This document shows, in pieces, positions 22,300-34,779 of a stretch of 64,000 nucleotides of DNA. The first letter of the stretch is position 1; every line of letters starts with the position of its first letter. The stretch is from assembly GCF_030272615.1 (NCBI RefSeq), contig NC_081414.1:658696292-658760291 (forward strand). Direction: 5' to 3'. Source of the stretch: Cryptomeria japonica (taxonomy: Eukaryota; Streptophyta; Pinopsida; Cupressales; Cupressaceae). A program made the position numbers and the translations under genes. The notes under the pieces are model-generated. The model made no database searches. It had not been told where the DNA came from and saw only the letters and a list, made by a program, of their open reading frames with translations.

Positions 22300-23390
22300 T
22301 TAAAACAGAGTTTGAGGTGTATCCTATTGATTGGGATAGGAAGTATCTCACCATCCAACTTTGACAGCTAAAATGTGTTATGTTGTTCGCACTCCGTAAT
22401 GATAAAAGGTCCACTCCGCATACTGTCAAATTTGGTATGTTTCCCAGGCCTTCTCTTCAGCTCATTCCATTTTAGCACTATATCACCTTCTTTGAACACT
22501 CTTAGTGTATCTTTCTTATCAAAGACACTCTTCACTTGGAGTTGGTGATACTCCATGTTTTTCATGGCCTCATTTCTGGTTTCTTCTAGCTCCATGAGCT
22601 ATGCATATCTAACTTCCATTGGATCCTCTGCTTCAAACATTTCCGGCTGATTTACAATGTCAAGTGCTAGAAGTTCAGTTGATAATGCTAATCTGGCTTC
22701 TTTTCCATACACCAACATGTAAAGGGAATTTCCAATTGACCTCTTCGGTGTTATTCTATCTGCCCATAGTGCATATTTTAAATTGGTGTGCCAAGTTCTT
22801 TGGCTATCTTCCATACTCTTTTTGATAATCTTTATCAGAATTTTGTTTGTTGACTCAGCCAAACCATTACCCTAAGGGTGATAATTTGAAGAAGTACTTA
22901 GATGCATATCATTCTTGACAGCCGACTCACTCAGTTTTAATCCAACGAAAGACAAAGCATCATCAGAATTAATGGAATTAGGTACACCAAACCTGGTTAT
23001 TAAATCATCATAAAAGTTCATAACACCTTCATTTGTTTCTTTTAATGCCACTGCTTCTGTCCATCGGTTGAAATAGTAAGTGGCAGTTAGAATCCACTTG
23101 TCCCTTGAACTAGAAGGTGGATTTATGGCACCTATAAAATCAATACCCCATCTCATAAAATATTGTTCCACTTGTATGTGCTGCAAATGAAGAGTTGTTA
23201 GTCTCTCCTTTCATGCAAACAATGCACACTTGACAGATTTTATGGACCACACATAAGCATCTCTGACAAGGATTGGCCAATAATAACCATGTCTCATGAT
23301 TTTCCAAGTTGTAATTCTTGGGGCAAAATGCCCACCGGTTGTTCCATCATGAAACTCATTAAGTACCTTATTAGTTTGATCAGTATCTAT
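22300..23390 (-). pseudogene. Integrase of element E
   Basis: A degenerate HHCC finger (FHDGTTGGHF, then SVKCALF) is followed by the catalytic core: WGIDFIGAINPP (first Asp), INSDDALSFVG (second Asp) and NGLAESTNK (Glu). The C-terminal region has LVYGKEARLALSTELL, FKEGDIVLKWNE and PFIITECEQHN. The DDE residues are present, but stops at about 22597 and 22870 break the frame. Confidence 0.88.
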
Positions 23391-23935
23391 TCATCTTAAC
23401 AAAATTTCATTGTGATCTTTTTTGAATAGAATACCATCAACTAAAACATAAGGAAGAGACTGCAATCTAAAATACCTTCTCTTTGCCTTGTCCATCCCAT
23501 AAAGATACTCACCATTTTGCAAAAAATGAATTATTTCTTGCATCCAATTGTTTGCTACAATAGGTATAGTTGTTTGTACCTCATCTAGGATAGCTAGCAG
23601 AGCTTCCTTTCTAGTGTCTCCCCCCTCACCTGAATGACCAACAAGGTATTCACAAAGGCCTTTACCCCTTACAAGTTTAGTCACCTTGATTTCAATGTCA
23701 TACTCCATAACTTTGGTAATCCAACCTGCTCTCTTTTCATCCAGATCTTTTCTCAATAGAAAATCTTTAACAGTAGGATGTGGAACCAGCAAAGTAACTT
23801 TGTTGTTAGATAACATATGTCTAAAAAATTTCAAACTCCTGATAATAACAAGCATATATTTTTCTACAAAGTTATATTTTAACTCATAATCTTTCAGTCC
23901 TTGACTGAAAAATGCAATCATCTGCAACACGCTAG
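23391..23935 (-). pseudogene. Gypsy RNase H (C-terminal half) and linker of element E
   Basis: AFFSQGLKDYELKYNFVEKY and RAGWITKVMEYDIEI are the standard RNase H/tether region of Tat/Athila-type pol. The N-terminal half is missing where the LTR fragment at about 23925 is inserted. Confidence 0.85.
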
Positions 23936-24858
23936 AACCACCAAGAATGTTGCATAACACGAAGAACATCACCAGACAAGGAAGATCTTCAATAATGCAC
24001 ACAACAATCAATGCGGACCACCAATACACATAAAACACAATCTAGAGACATTCACAAGCAATGTGAATTGCATCACAACAACCACAACAACTCAAATTAC
24101 CAGAATCATCATCATCTCTCTACCAGAGAACAAGAACATCAACATAACTGACTGTCAACTTGAAAGATTTTCTTGTCGATATCCAAACCATGAACCAAAC
24201 TAACTAAGGACACACATCAATGTTCAAAACATATCCCATACATCTGCAACCAAAGATATAGCGATTCTGGAGCAATACAGAGCACAAACCAGAATACCAA
24301 ATAACACGAACAACTGCATACCATCTTCAATACCAAATCTCATAACTCGAACAAAACATCATGCGGACCTCTGCAAATGGGAATGAACCACCTACAAAAA
24401 ACATACCAGAAACCCTTTAAACTGCATTAGCTCATCTGCAATACACATGCTAAACCAACTAATCCAATGAAACTGCAACACTAGAATACATAGAAAACTT
24501 TCCAACAATCCCCACGTATGTTGACATCATTGACAACATATCGGCCAATATCCAACAATATTCGCCTTTGTCATTGATGACAACATGTGGATGTGAAAAA
24601 CAATCAATGAAAAGAAAGAAATAAACTCATAACAATCTCCCTTAAAATCACAAGGATCAGCTCCAAACAACTTAAAATACTTCAGGTTTTTTCACATGCT
24701 TCTCTCCCCCTTTGACATCAATGACAAAGGCTCAAGAATTAGGATTCCCTCCCATTTGAATTAGCTTCACAAATCTGAACATCTCAACCACCAACATTGA
24801 CACTGACTACTCCCCTTGAGTAGCGACCACACTCATCAATCCAGATCATAAAATATCT
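23925..24858 (-). mobile_element. Truncated copia-like element: 3' LTR plus end of internal region
   Basis: It interrupts the RT/RNase H region between LPAHLGG and AFFSQG. On the minus strand it reads: internal sequence, ACATACGTGGGGAT as a polypurine tract (about 24505), then LTR sequence beginning TGTTGGAAAG. Its internal part resembles the 3' end of element H (CTCCCCCTTTGAC followed by AATGACAAAGG-like text). The 5' part is missing. The boundaries are approximate. Confidence 0.6.
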
Positions 24859-25640
24859 CTATGAAGTTCCCCCTAAGTGTGCTGGTAAAGGGAGAGCCGA
24901 GATAGCACTTACGCTTTCAGGATCAATAGCAATACCATACTTGAAACAATATAATCCAACAATTTTCCCTTTATGAACAAAAAACACACACTTCTTAGGA
25001 TTTAGAGACGCACCAAATTCCTTGCACCTTTCAAAAATCAGCCTCAAATGACTTAGATGATCTTTTGCTTCCTTAGAAACAACGGTGATATCATCTAAGT
25101 AAACCAACACTATTTAATACATAAAGCTTTGAAAATCCATATACATGTCTCGTTGAAAAGTTGCCCTTGCAATGGATAAACCAAAGGGCATCTTCTTATA
25201 AGCCATGGTACCCCATTTAGTAATAAATGTTGTCATATATTGGTCCTTCTCTTTGACTAAAATCTAGTTATAACCAGAAAAACCATCAAGTAAAGAAAAC
25301 ATTTCAGATCTTGAAACTACTTGCAAAATTTGTCCAATGGAAGGTGAAGGATAGTGATCTTTCAGTGAGGCTTGATTAAAGTCTATAAAATCCACGCAGA
25401 GCCTAATTTCACCATTTTTCTTTCTTAGACGAACTAAATTCGAAACCCATGAGATATGCTTGAAGGGAAATATTATAGCACTCTCAATCAGTTTATCTAG
25501 TTCCTTTTTCATGAGGGGCTCCAACTTGGGATTTAACGGTCTCTGTTTGTGTCTTAGTGGTTTGGAATTGGGCTCAAGTTCTATTGTGTGCTAAGCAAGA
25601 TTGGGGTCAAACCCCTTCAAATCAGAATATTTCCATGTAA
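24859..25640 (-). pseudogene. Reverse transcriptase of element E
   Basis: RT motifs in order: RLRKKNGEIRLCVDFIDFNQ, SLLDGFSGYN, MPFGLSIARATFQ and the catalytic VYLDDITVV (about 25090). Then comes the thumb/connection piece NPKKCVFFVHKGKIVG, ending IDPESVSAISALPLPAHLGG. Several TAG/TAA stops interrupt it. The catalytic Asp pair is intact. Confidence 0.9.
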
Positions 25641-25869
25641 ATACATCATTAAATTCTTGACAAAGGGAAGTAAAAGCTTCCTCTCTTTCTTTAGTATGAA
25701 ATTTACCAAATTTAAGAAGCTTACCATTTGAGATTTCAACTTCATAGTGTTCCTGGTCAATCTAAATGCTGGCCTTTTCCTTCCTAACTTGATCATCAGA
25801 ATTAAAGATGGACTCCAAGGTGACCAATCCCTTGGGCAATTTGTTACTTTTTAGCTATATCACTTGGTC

Positions 25870-26480
25870 TGCATACTGTTATTGAAATCTATCTTGATTT
25901 CTAGTTGAAAACTCAACTTCTTCTCTTATAAAGTTTAAGATCCGTTGGTCATTTTCAAAGACTTGCCAAAAAACACTATTATTTGGAATAGAAGGTCTAA
26001 CAACAACCTTCACATACTGTTGTTTTCTATCACTACTCAAGCTACTTGAAATATCATATTGCACTCCTATGGCAACAAGTCTATCAACATTTTTATTCCT
26101 ACTTCTAGGAATGGACAACAAATTAAATGCATTGAATTTTTCTATCAACTCTCATATTTTGTGTTTAAAACATTTCAATGTATCATTTTTTTGTGGTTTG
26201 AAGGCCTCTTACCCGATTCACAATAAGTTCATTATCTCCAAAAACTTGGAGGCAATTGATTTTCCTCTTTCTTGCCCACAATAAGCCATGAACAAGTGAG
26301 TCATACTTTGTTGTATTGTTATTATAGCTGAATGAAAATCTGAAAGAAGAAGAATACTTCTCTCCTTGAGTAGATACAAGCATGCAACCTCCTCTTGAAC
26401 CATTTGAACTCCTAAAATCATCAAAAAATAACTTCCAAACCTCATTATCTTGCTGATCACTTCACCTTTTACCAAGTTGG
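25870..26480 (-). pseudogene. Second (archaeal-type) RNase H upstream of RT, element E
   Basis: One minus frame reads VWKLFFDDFRSSNGSRGG, FSYNNNTTKYDSLVHGLLWA, LQVFGDNELIVNRVRG and, after a gap, IPRSRNKNVDRLVA. This is the D...E...D...D layout of an RNase H of the type used by Tat and plant L1 elements. The Glu that should precede Tyr in NNxxEYExL is Lys here, so this copy is probably inactive. It lies between protease and RT, not after the gypsy RNase H. Element I has the same order. Confidence 0.82.
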
Positions 26481-26599
26481 GCAACACAGAATTAGGTTCG
26501 TGCATCATATAAACACCAAAACCAATCTCTTGCAGCTGCTTGTTTGCAATATTTTGACTATTCTCAGTTGCCCCCTCATATAATATCAAGTCAAGAATG

Positions 26600-26942
26600 T
26601 CATCAACCTGTGTATCCAACTCTTTTTCCATAGGATAATCCTCTTGATAAAAAATAAACAAGCTAGCATTCATGGCAAGGGGTACATAAGGCTCAATATG
26701 ATCATTTGAAATAGCCTTTTAATAGTAACCTTTGAGCCATATCTAGTCCTAAAAAACATGTGGACCAATCTAAAGATAAATAACCACCAATCTTAGCAAT
26801 GAAATTTCGAGACAAACATATAGCAAAGTAGGGAGGCAAGTCAATGACATAGATATCTTGATGGATAGAAAAATTTGGGCATGCATGTAATGTCAAACTC
26901 AAATTTTTAATGACACCAACTATGTTAACAACAGTTACTTTG
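26600..26942 (-). pseudogene. Protease C-terminal part and linker, element E
   Basis: The minus frame reads VIDLPPYFAICLSRNFIAKI then GGYLSLDWS, which typically follows the protease in Athila/Tat-type polyproteins. It joins the protease at 27417 once the L1 insertion is removed. Confidence 0.75.
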
Positions 26943-27410
26943 GGATTGCTAGTTGTTTCTTGGTGGTTTTGGGAGCCATTTTAAAACCCAAATCGAAGGT
27001 TAGGGGAGCCTTTCAAAAACCCTTTGCTTGTGTCTGGCTGGATGCTGACAGTTTTGAAGGACCCAACTTAGATTGTTTTAGTTTTTGGTTAAGGGTCAGG
27101 CTAGCCTTTTGTTACCTGTATTTTTTGTATATGGGTTTCTGTGATGTTTAGATGAAGGAGTCTATCGACCTAAGCTATTGGCTTAGGTTGTGTTGCCAAC
27201 AGGTTTTGTCTTGATTTTTTCTTAGTTTGGTTTGCTTATTTCTGCTTGTGGTCGTGTTGGCTTTTGGCTAGCACTAGCTAGATTTGTTGATGTAGTCTGC
27301 TAGTTTTAGTTACCTATCTTTTTTGTAGAAGTTTCATTGTAGGTTCCAGATCCTAGCAAAATCTGAGGGTTTCGGGTCCCCCTCAAAACCTGTTTTTCCC
27401 TTAATCAAAA
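26943..27410 (+). mobile_element. 5'-truncated L1-like (non-LTR) insertion
   Basis: A 468-bp segment without coding similarity ends in CCCTTAATCAAAA. It is flanked by the repeat ACTTTG (26937-26942, 27411-27416) and splits the protease frame of element E. Removing it and one ACTTTG restores continuity between the AINKV and VVNIVGVIKNL segments. A truncated 5' end, A-rich 3' end and short duplication fit L1 retroposition. Confidence 0.7.
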
Positions 27411-27416
27411 ACTTTG

Positions 27417-27805
27417 TTAATAGCAATACCATCCAATTGTACTACACCATGTTCAAGAGGCTCATACTCAATTCCCAGCTTGTCAACTATTTGTTTGGGC
27501 ATTACGGAGTCGCTAGCTCCTAAGTCTATCATGCAATTGTGGACTAGGTGCTTACCAATGATTAGAGACACATAGAAAGGAGGAGGTTTGACTTTCTTTT
27601 GTTGGATGTCCAGTACTTGTCTTGGGATCATTGGTATGCATCACTCTAGACTGTTCATTAGTAGGCTCATATGACAAACTTATATTTGATAAGGCTGATT
27701 GCAGGAGGTTCTTTTGACTAGGAATAGCCAATGAATCCCACATGGACATGGTAACATTAGCTTTCTTCATATGATCAATAATATTAAAAGTAGGTACACT
27801 CACCT
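27417..27805 (-). pseudogene. Protease of element E
   Basis: The catalytic region reads HNCMIDLGASDSVMPKQIVD, with the DLGA form seen in Athila/Tat proteases instead of DTGA/DSGA. It is preceded by KVKPPPFYVSLIIGKHLVHN and followed by GIEYEPLEHGVVQLDG. One frameshift separates it from the upstream piece SVPTFNIIDHMKKANVTMSM. The frame is cut at 27805 by the solo LTR. Confidence 0.85.
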
Positions 27806-28371
27806 TGTAATGTCCCCACTTTGGAATAGAATTTAATGGTAAATAATAATAACAAAATTAAAATTCAAAAGAATAAAAATAAAATTAAAATAAAAAATAT
27901 ATATATCCAAATAAATGAATAGAATGAACTAAATAAAATCTTAATGATAATAATAAACAAGATTTAATATATAATTTATATTTATTAAATATCAATATTA
28001 ATTTTATATTTATCAAATTATAATAATATAAATTTTATAATATATAATAAGAATACCAATCATCCTAAATAATAACTAAAATTAATTATTAAATTAAATA
28101 TAAAGAAACTACTGGTGTCAGAGATTGTCCCCTCACAATAGATAGTGATATTCAGTAATATAACCAAAACCAATCACAAGCAACCACTACCTAGGCAGAT
28201 CGAAGGAGATAACCTATGTGCTTGTCATAAGATAAAGATTTGTTAAGGGTAATCGCTAACTAAACTAGTAATGAAGTGGTGTGATAACATAAGACATGTC
28301 TCTTTGCAACATAACTTATCAGCCCCATGAGAATATAAAAAGGCATTTACAATCACCGTGAGAGGCATTTA

Positions 28372-28509
<138 letters not shown>

Positions 28510-28797
28510 AATAATACAATTACATTCGTAATAAGAAGGTAACATAAAGATAATAGAAAACAAGAAGAATAAACGTTAAATCTATAATCATACTCAGACC
28601 TGATCAGATTATGAATGTAATAAGCATTCAATATTAAGGAAGGCAATAGGATCAAACATAGAACTACAACGGCTATAAATATAGAACTACTTAAGTCATG
28701 AATTATTACCACCAACTTGAATATATTGTGAGAAGATATAAAGATAGAAGCAATCATTAGCAAATAAGTAATAGTAATCAATGATTTTGAAAGACAT

Positions 28798-28963
28798 TGA
28801 AGAAGTTGAGAAATACAATTTCAGAGATCCCAAGAACACTTGCAAACAAAATACCTGTCACAAGATAAGAATGGAGGCACAAAGCAATAATAGCTTAAGT
28901 GTAGAGGATAATAGACTAACAATTAAATAAATAATTATTAACTAATGGATGATAACTTTAACA
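28798..28963 (-). repeat. 3' LTR of element G, with internal deletion
   Basis: Same ends as the 5' LTR but about 160 bp shorter. The missing segment lies between two GCT triplets in the full copy (…ATGGCT / TTTAGCTTAAG), consistent with a microhomology deletion after insertion. Confidence 0.85.
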
Positions 28964-28974
28964 CCCCCCTTAAG

Positions 28975-31179
28975 ATGAACTTAGGGAGTAGCTAAAAAAC
29001 TAGGTGCACGAAGCAAAAAATGCAACTATATGATGAAGGCAAATTTTGGGTCCCGACAACTAGCCCCGATTAGGTACCTAAGTACAAAAGATCTCTGTAA
29101 AGCGGAGAAATAGAGAAAACCTCATGGGAAAAACTCTACTCCAAAAAGAGATGAAATGCAAGTGAAGGACTGAACAAGCCTCCAAACAAGAATGCTCCAA
29201 AAGATAGGAACAAAAGAAGAGAAGAAGAATCACCGAAGCATGAAGAACCTGCAAACACTGTCGAAGAATAACTGTCGATCTGAAGAACCTCCACTGAAAT
29301 AGAATATGATCAGGTAGAGAAGACTGTAATCTGCATGAGTGCCCTCAAATAACACTACTCGAATCAGATGGGAAACAAAGGCAAACAACTGAACTCGAAG
29401 ATATAGATGGCAAAAACACCAAAGTTTGAAGAGTTGATCAATCGAAGATGGAAGGATGCCTCCAAAAATAGGAATGAAAGAGTGTCCACATGGGAAATGA
29501 TCCATCTAACCAGCCACTGCATTCACCTAGTAATAGGAACAAATACTGAATACATAGCTTACTCCAACAAACCAAGGAAGCATTAGAACCAACAACCAAT
29601 AGGAGAAACCCCTCTATAATGCTGACAAGGAAGAGGTGATAGGTACACTAAAATTGAATGCCAAGAAAAACTGCATGACGAAGAACCAGGAATGCGAGAG
29701 TGCAGTAGAAAGTACAAACACATATAAAGGCTAGTGTCGTGGAAGGAACACTCACTTGACACATTTCATGAGGCTAATGTCATGGAAGGAACACTCACGT
29801 GACAAAGGTAGATGGTAAACAAAGGCAAACATCAAACCCCCATGACACTTTATAATGTAGTGTGAGTACAATAAGGCACAAGATGTGCAAGATCCCAAGA
29901 ATGCAAGGCATACTGGCATTTTATCTCAATGCGTTTGCAAAAAAGAAAATGCTTATAAAATGATGTATACAATGCTCAAAAAAGACAAAAGGCTAGAAAT
30001 ACATGAAAAAAAGTCAACAATAAGTCATTCCACCCAAACGAGAAGTTTCTAGGAGCTCAAATGTTCAAGTAATTCACCAGTGTGTGAAAACACAAAACAT
30101 TGAATAAAATGTACTTGGAGTAAAATCTAGAAAAACTGCATGGATAGCTATGAAGAGCTCTAAAACACCATCCCAACGCTGCTGGAAACGTGAAAAATTG
30201 AAAAACCAGCAAAAAGATACAAGCTCAGGATTGAAAACAACACCTTTGACTTCAAATGGCTATATAATGTACCATCTAAAAAACCAGGTGATAAAACCCA
30301 CAAATTTGGAAAGTAGACAAAACCATCTTTCCAATGATATCTTGTTTGCCCAAAAATAATAACGTATGCCCAAGTTATGGCCAAAAGAAAAAAAACCCCT
30401 CTTTTAGGGCACAAAGAGGGTCACAAGGGGCCATGCAAGCTGATCGTACTGCTAACGTCAGCATGACATCATGTTGATGTTAGCATAATATTCTCTACCT
30501 GTTGTAAAAAAAAATTCGTCCCCTGAAATATCGTCGAAAAAAAAATCTGGTGCCTGAAAAAAATCCCCCTGCCGGAAAAAGAAACACTCATCGAAAACAA
30601 TATGTCGACTATAGGAAAAAGTATAGGGCCCGAGAGAAGACGATGGGGTCGGGTGGCAGCTGGCAGGAGCGGCGGGCGGCCGGTGGCCGATGGTTGGCTA
30701 TCGGTGGCGGCCCTAAGCCATGGACAACAGGCGGGAGCATCAAGTGGTGGTCGTGAGGGCGACAACGGTTGTGGATGACGAGCAACACAGGCCAGATAAT
30801 GGTGGGTGATAGCCGGGAGGCGGTCAGAGAAAATGGTCGTCCGACAGTAGAGGGAGGGGATGTGTTGGCCAGCCTTGCTACAGGTCGCACGACTGCAAGC
30901 CTAACGGACTACAGGGGGTACACCCCCCCTTAAATTCGTGCCAAAATTGGGCAGAAACAAAAAAAAATATCTAGAGGCTAAAGTTGTCTAAAATGGACAA
31001 ACTTTATATGAAAATGAGGGTTTTTGGCTGTTTTGATCTCAATGGTGAGGTCCGTTTCAGCCCAAAGTGCCCAAAAACAAAAAATCTCCCTAGATGCAAA
31101 TAAAAAAAACTCTGAAAAAGCTTGAAAACCTCCTCCAAAAAATCTTCTAAAAAATCAAGAAGAAGTAGCAGCAGATGTA
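28975..31179. other. Internal region of element G, no protein recognised
   Basis: 2.2 kb of A-rich sequence without similarity to gag or pol in any frame that I could read. The GC-rich block 30640-30910 is unlike the rest and might be captured DNA. This is the typical make-up of a LARD-like or large TRIM-like element. Confidence 0.5.
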
Positions 31180-31192
31180 GGCTCTAGTACCA

Positions 31193-31519
31193 TGAAGAAG
31201 TTGAGAAATACAACTTCAGAGATCCCAAGAACACCTGCAAGCAAAATACCTATCACAAGAGAATAATGGAGGCAAAAATCAATAATGGCTCTGAAGAAGA
31301 AGATTATCATTCAGAGAGGGAATAAAATAAAAAGTACAATACAATCCTTATAAACAGAGAATATGCAACCCTAAAGATGTGCAACCCTAAAGGGATAAAG
31401 TGTATTTAATAATTAAATACCTACCATATTATTAAATGCCTAAGTTTAGCTTAAGTGTAGAGGATAAAAGACTAATAATTAAATAAATAATTATTAGCTA
31501 ATGCATGATAACTCTAACA
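31193..31519 (-). repeat. 5' LTR of element G
   Basis: 327 bp, TGTTAGAG to CTTCTTCA on the minus strand, adjacent to the priming site. Confidence 0.88.
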
Positions 31520-32082
31520 TACATTATACAAAGAGGCATCAATAATCGATCAATAGCAAGCAAAGATACATTCACACCAAAATGAGTACAAATTAATGTA
31601 TACAACTCGCGTGATTCATGAGAAGAGTATATACATTGAAGGAAGATTTGTATAGAAATGTTAGGATAGTGTTCTCAACTTTATCTTGGGAAGAGAACTG
31701 GAGAAGGTAACCAGTGGCAACGAGGTGTTGTCTTGTGGTCAGAAACCCATGAAGCCAAGGAGACAGTTACAATCTCCCTGCTAGTCTTCCCAAGATAGAA
31801 GAGATTTTAGTGTCTGAAAGTATTAAGGTCTAGAGGGGAAGCATAGGGGAACTACCCATCTAGCAACCAACCTTTGGATTTGGTAGACAAACAGTCCCTT
31901 GCTCTCCCTTTTAGCCTATGATACCCCTTTTTGTCTCCATGTTAGGATCGAAAGTTTAGGCTAACTTTTAATATGTATATGTTGTAAGTATTGTGTATGC
32001 ATCTTTGTAATTGTAGGACTATCCCTAATCAAGCCATCGGTTGCAGGCTTAAGGTAGTGTATCAGTAGGGGACATTACACTC

Positions 32083-32322
32083 CTAGTTTTGAGTTTTTTG
32101 AACAACAACTTCTTTTTCCTTTGCAAGTACTGGTTGTGCTGAATCTTTTGGTTGTTCTTTACTTGCTTCAACTTGACTTGCTACTGAAAATGGAATATTT
32201 TTTCCACTAAATGGGCCAGCAACCCTTGGTTGGTGATTGAAATCAACATTTTCAAACACATCTTGGTCACAAACCACAACAGGGGAGGTTTTGGCATAGG
32301 GAAGAGGGTAGGATTTCCCCAT
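32083..32322 (-). pseudogene. gag-protease linker of element E
   Basis: An 80-codon frame (VEASKEQPKDSAQPVLAKEK and similar charged text) runs into the solo LTR and resumes beyond it with SVPTFNIIDHMKK. It is the disordered region before the protease. Confidence 0.6.
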
Positions 32323-33424
32323 GTGTTATACCTTAACTAGAGCACATAATACCACTATCTTTTCATTGATAGAAAGAAAACAAAACAGATACGGTCAATT
32401 AGAGACAATGCAATATTTAGATCTCTTTGTGAGATGCATCTATTAAGGTTGAACAGGAACACATATATCTTAACTACTTTCAAATATCATTTTTTAATAT
32501 TTCAAATTCACTAGATCAACATAGGATAATATCAAATCATGATAATGTAGGCTAATGAAAGAGGGTAATCACACATGATTCAAAGCCCATATAACATAAA
32601 TGAAATTATAAGAGCTAAAATTGTAGACAATGTATTATACTCACTTGCACATAGAAATCCAAACCATTCACTTCAAAGATTTGAACAAACAAAAAAGGCA
32701 ATTTAAGCACAATCTGATATGTTTTTCTCTGTCATTCTTGAATTGAAATTGAAGTCTGAGCATCATAACAAAGTCTCTTAAAACATTTAATTCTCAAGCA
32801 AATTCTGAATGTCCCAAAATGAAAACCTCCCTCTCAAAAAAACTTGAAGATACTTATAGAACCATAAATCCCAATGCCTCTTGAAAAAAAAATTCCTAAA
32901 TTTTTGTCACATGGAAAATCCACTTGATTGCTATTGTAGCCACCTTCACTAATGATCTCAACATCATGATGAGTAGTTTTTTCGTGCGTCTAATGAAATG
33001 TCAGATGCATTTCTACCACTATTTTGTAGCAACGATCATTAGTGTAGTAGGTTGAACCATGTGAACAAGTCGTTATCTTGACTTGGTTCTCTACTCATTT
33101 TGGGCGATGTGGCAAGTTGGTTGATGTATTGGAGCAAATTGTTTATTTTTTAAACAATTATCAGGGTCATAGTCCCAGGAGTCACAAATAAGATCAAGGC
33201 CCTAGAAAGCCAACTTGGTTATTAGCAAGAACTTTGCCCTTCTTTTTTGCAAAATGATTCCTCCAAAGGTAATTTAGGTTTTATGTATCGTGGTTTTTCC
33301 TTTTCAGCTTGCTCCCAATAGAGAATTAACTACAGAGAGTAGTCTGAACAATTCAAGGGCGGAGATTTTGTTTGTTACATATGCAAGCAACTAAAAGAGC
33401 TCCTCCTTGAATCCATTTAAGTTG
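32323..33424. other. Non-coding stretch between elements E and H
   Basis: No recognisable gag or LTR terminus. The 5' part of element E should lie here but is lost or too diverged. Confidence 0.4.
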
Positions 33425-34535
33425 TGTTGGAATCAAGGAACACTACGAGGGGGGGTGAATCAATGTTATGCAATTTTTAACTTTATTAACCTGTTCTTTT
33501 GACCACTTAATAAAAATGAAGAAAAGTAAAGTGCAGAAACACAAAGCAAAGATCAACAACACCATAACACCAAGATTTTTACGTGGAAACTCAATTAAGG
33601 TAAAACCATGGTGGGATTCAAACCTACAATATTAATATACCTTGTTAGAAGTATAATAATATTACATGAGGGGAATGCACATGCATTCAGGCACACTGCC
33701 TAGAGCTCACTTCTCAATTACAAGTAAGGGCTACAACCCCGGAAGGCTCACTGCCTTACAAAAGATTACAATTAATAATTGGAATGTATGAAGTAATAAA
33801 CAACATCTACAAATGCTTGAAAAAGTTTTGGTTAAGCACAAATCCTCTGTTCTGCAACTCTGCTTTGTTCTGATACTTTGGTGTAATCCGAAGCACAAAT
33901 CCTTCAATTGTGCACGTGAAACTACACATAATCGCTCATACACACATCACACATTTATACGGATACCAAAAATGATCAAATCAATCGTGTATATATATCT
34001 GCAACATCAAATTAAATCTATCTCATGTCAACCCCAAAACGCATAACACACAAATGAAACATGTTACCCAAGTCAACTCAATCTGATCCAAAAACAATTA
34101 TGCAGACCAAAACAAATTGTCCACATGCTTTCCATATGTCAACTCAACATCCTCTAATACGCAAACAACTGCCAAAATCATTTTTCACGATTCGCACAAG
34201 GAATCTTCACATGCTACTATTGATGAACACTATTCTACTAGAAATCCTGTCTACCGGATACTCCAATTTACACAAGACTCAACACTAAAGGCCATAAACC
34301 TGGAATAAGGCATGTTACACGTCCACAATGCATCTCTGAGATCCACAACACCAAATACTCAGCACATATGAATCGCCAACCAAAACACTCTACACTCTAC
34401 CGGATGTCCTATTCTTCTCACCAGACCTTAATAAATCTTCCGGTATGAATGATACATGAACTGCGGATTGGATATTTGACTCAAGTTGCTATTAATGACA
34501 ACATCTAAACAACAATGCAGTGTCTCTTTCCAACA
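33425..34535 (-). repeat. 3' LTR of element H
   Basis: 1,111 bp, TGTTGGAAAGAG to TTGATTCCAACA on the minus strand. Numerous small differences from the 5' LTR show an older insertion than elements B or J. Confidence 0.88.
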
Positions 34536-34779
34536 ATCTTCCCATTTGGCATTGATGGCAACACTTAGTGAAAAATGACTAAGTGTCGGACCAAAACCAA
34601 AATATATATACTGCAACAAGAATCTTACTGCCGAACTCCAAAAATCAATAACTCCCCCTAAGATCAACATTTTTCATTGCTATACACTCCCCCTTTTGAC
34701 AACAATGCCAAAGATAGAATTTTGGAAATAAAAAATTTAGGCCAAAAATGCTATTTACATATATACACAAAGTCGTTAC

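Larger units (their letters stand above)
28798..31519 (-). mobile_element. Element G: 2.7-kb non-autonomous copia-type element
   Basis: On the minus strand: 5' LTR 31519-31193 (327 bp), priming site TGGTACTAGAGCC (31192-31180), internal 2.2 kb, polypurine tract CTTAAGGGGGG (28974-28964), 3' LTR 28963-28798 (166 bp). The flanks GACAT and TACAT are a target duplication with one mismatch. The internal region has no gag or pol similarity. A GC-rich block lies at 30640-30910. It is nested in the solo LTR 27806-32079. Confidence 0.82.

Noticed and set aside
26960-27151. 63-codon plus-strand frame starting MVVLGAILKPK
   Set aside because: It is inside the L1-like 3' insertion and is too short and unconserved in appearance to support a gene.
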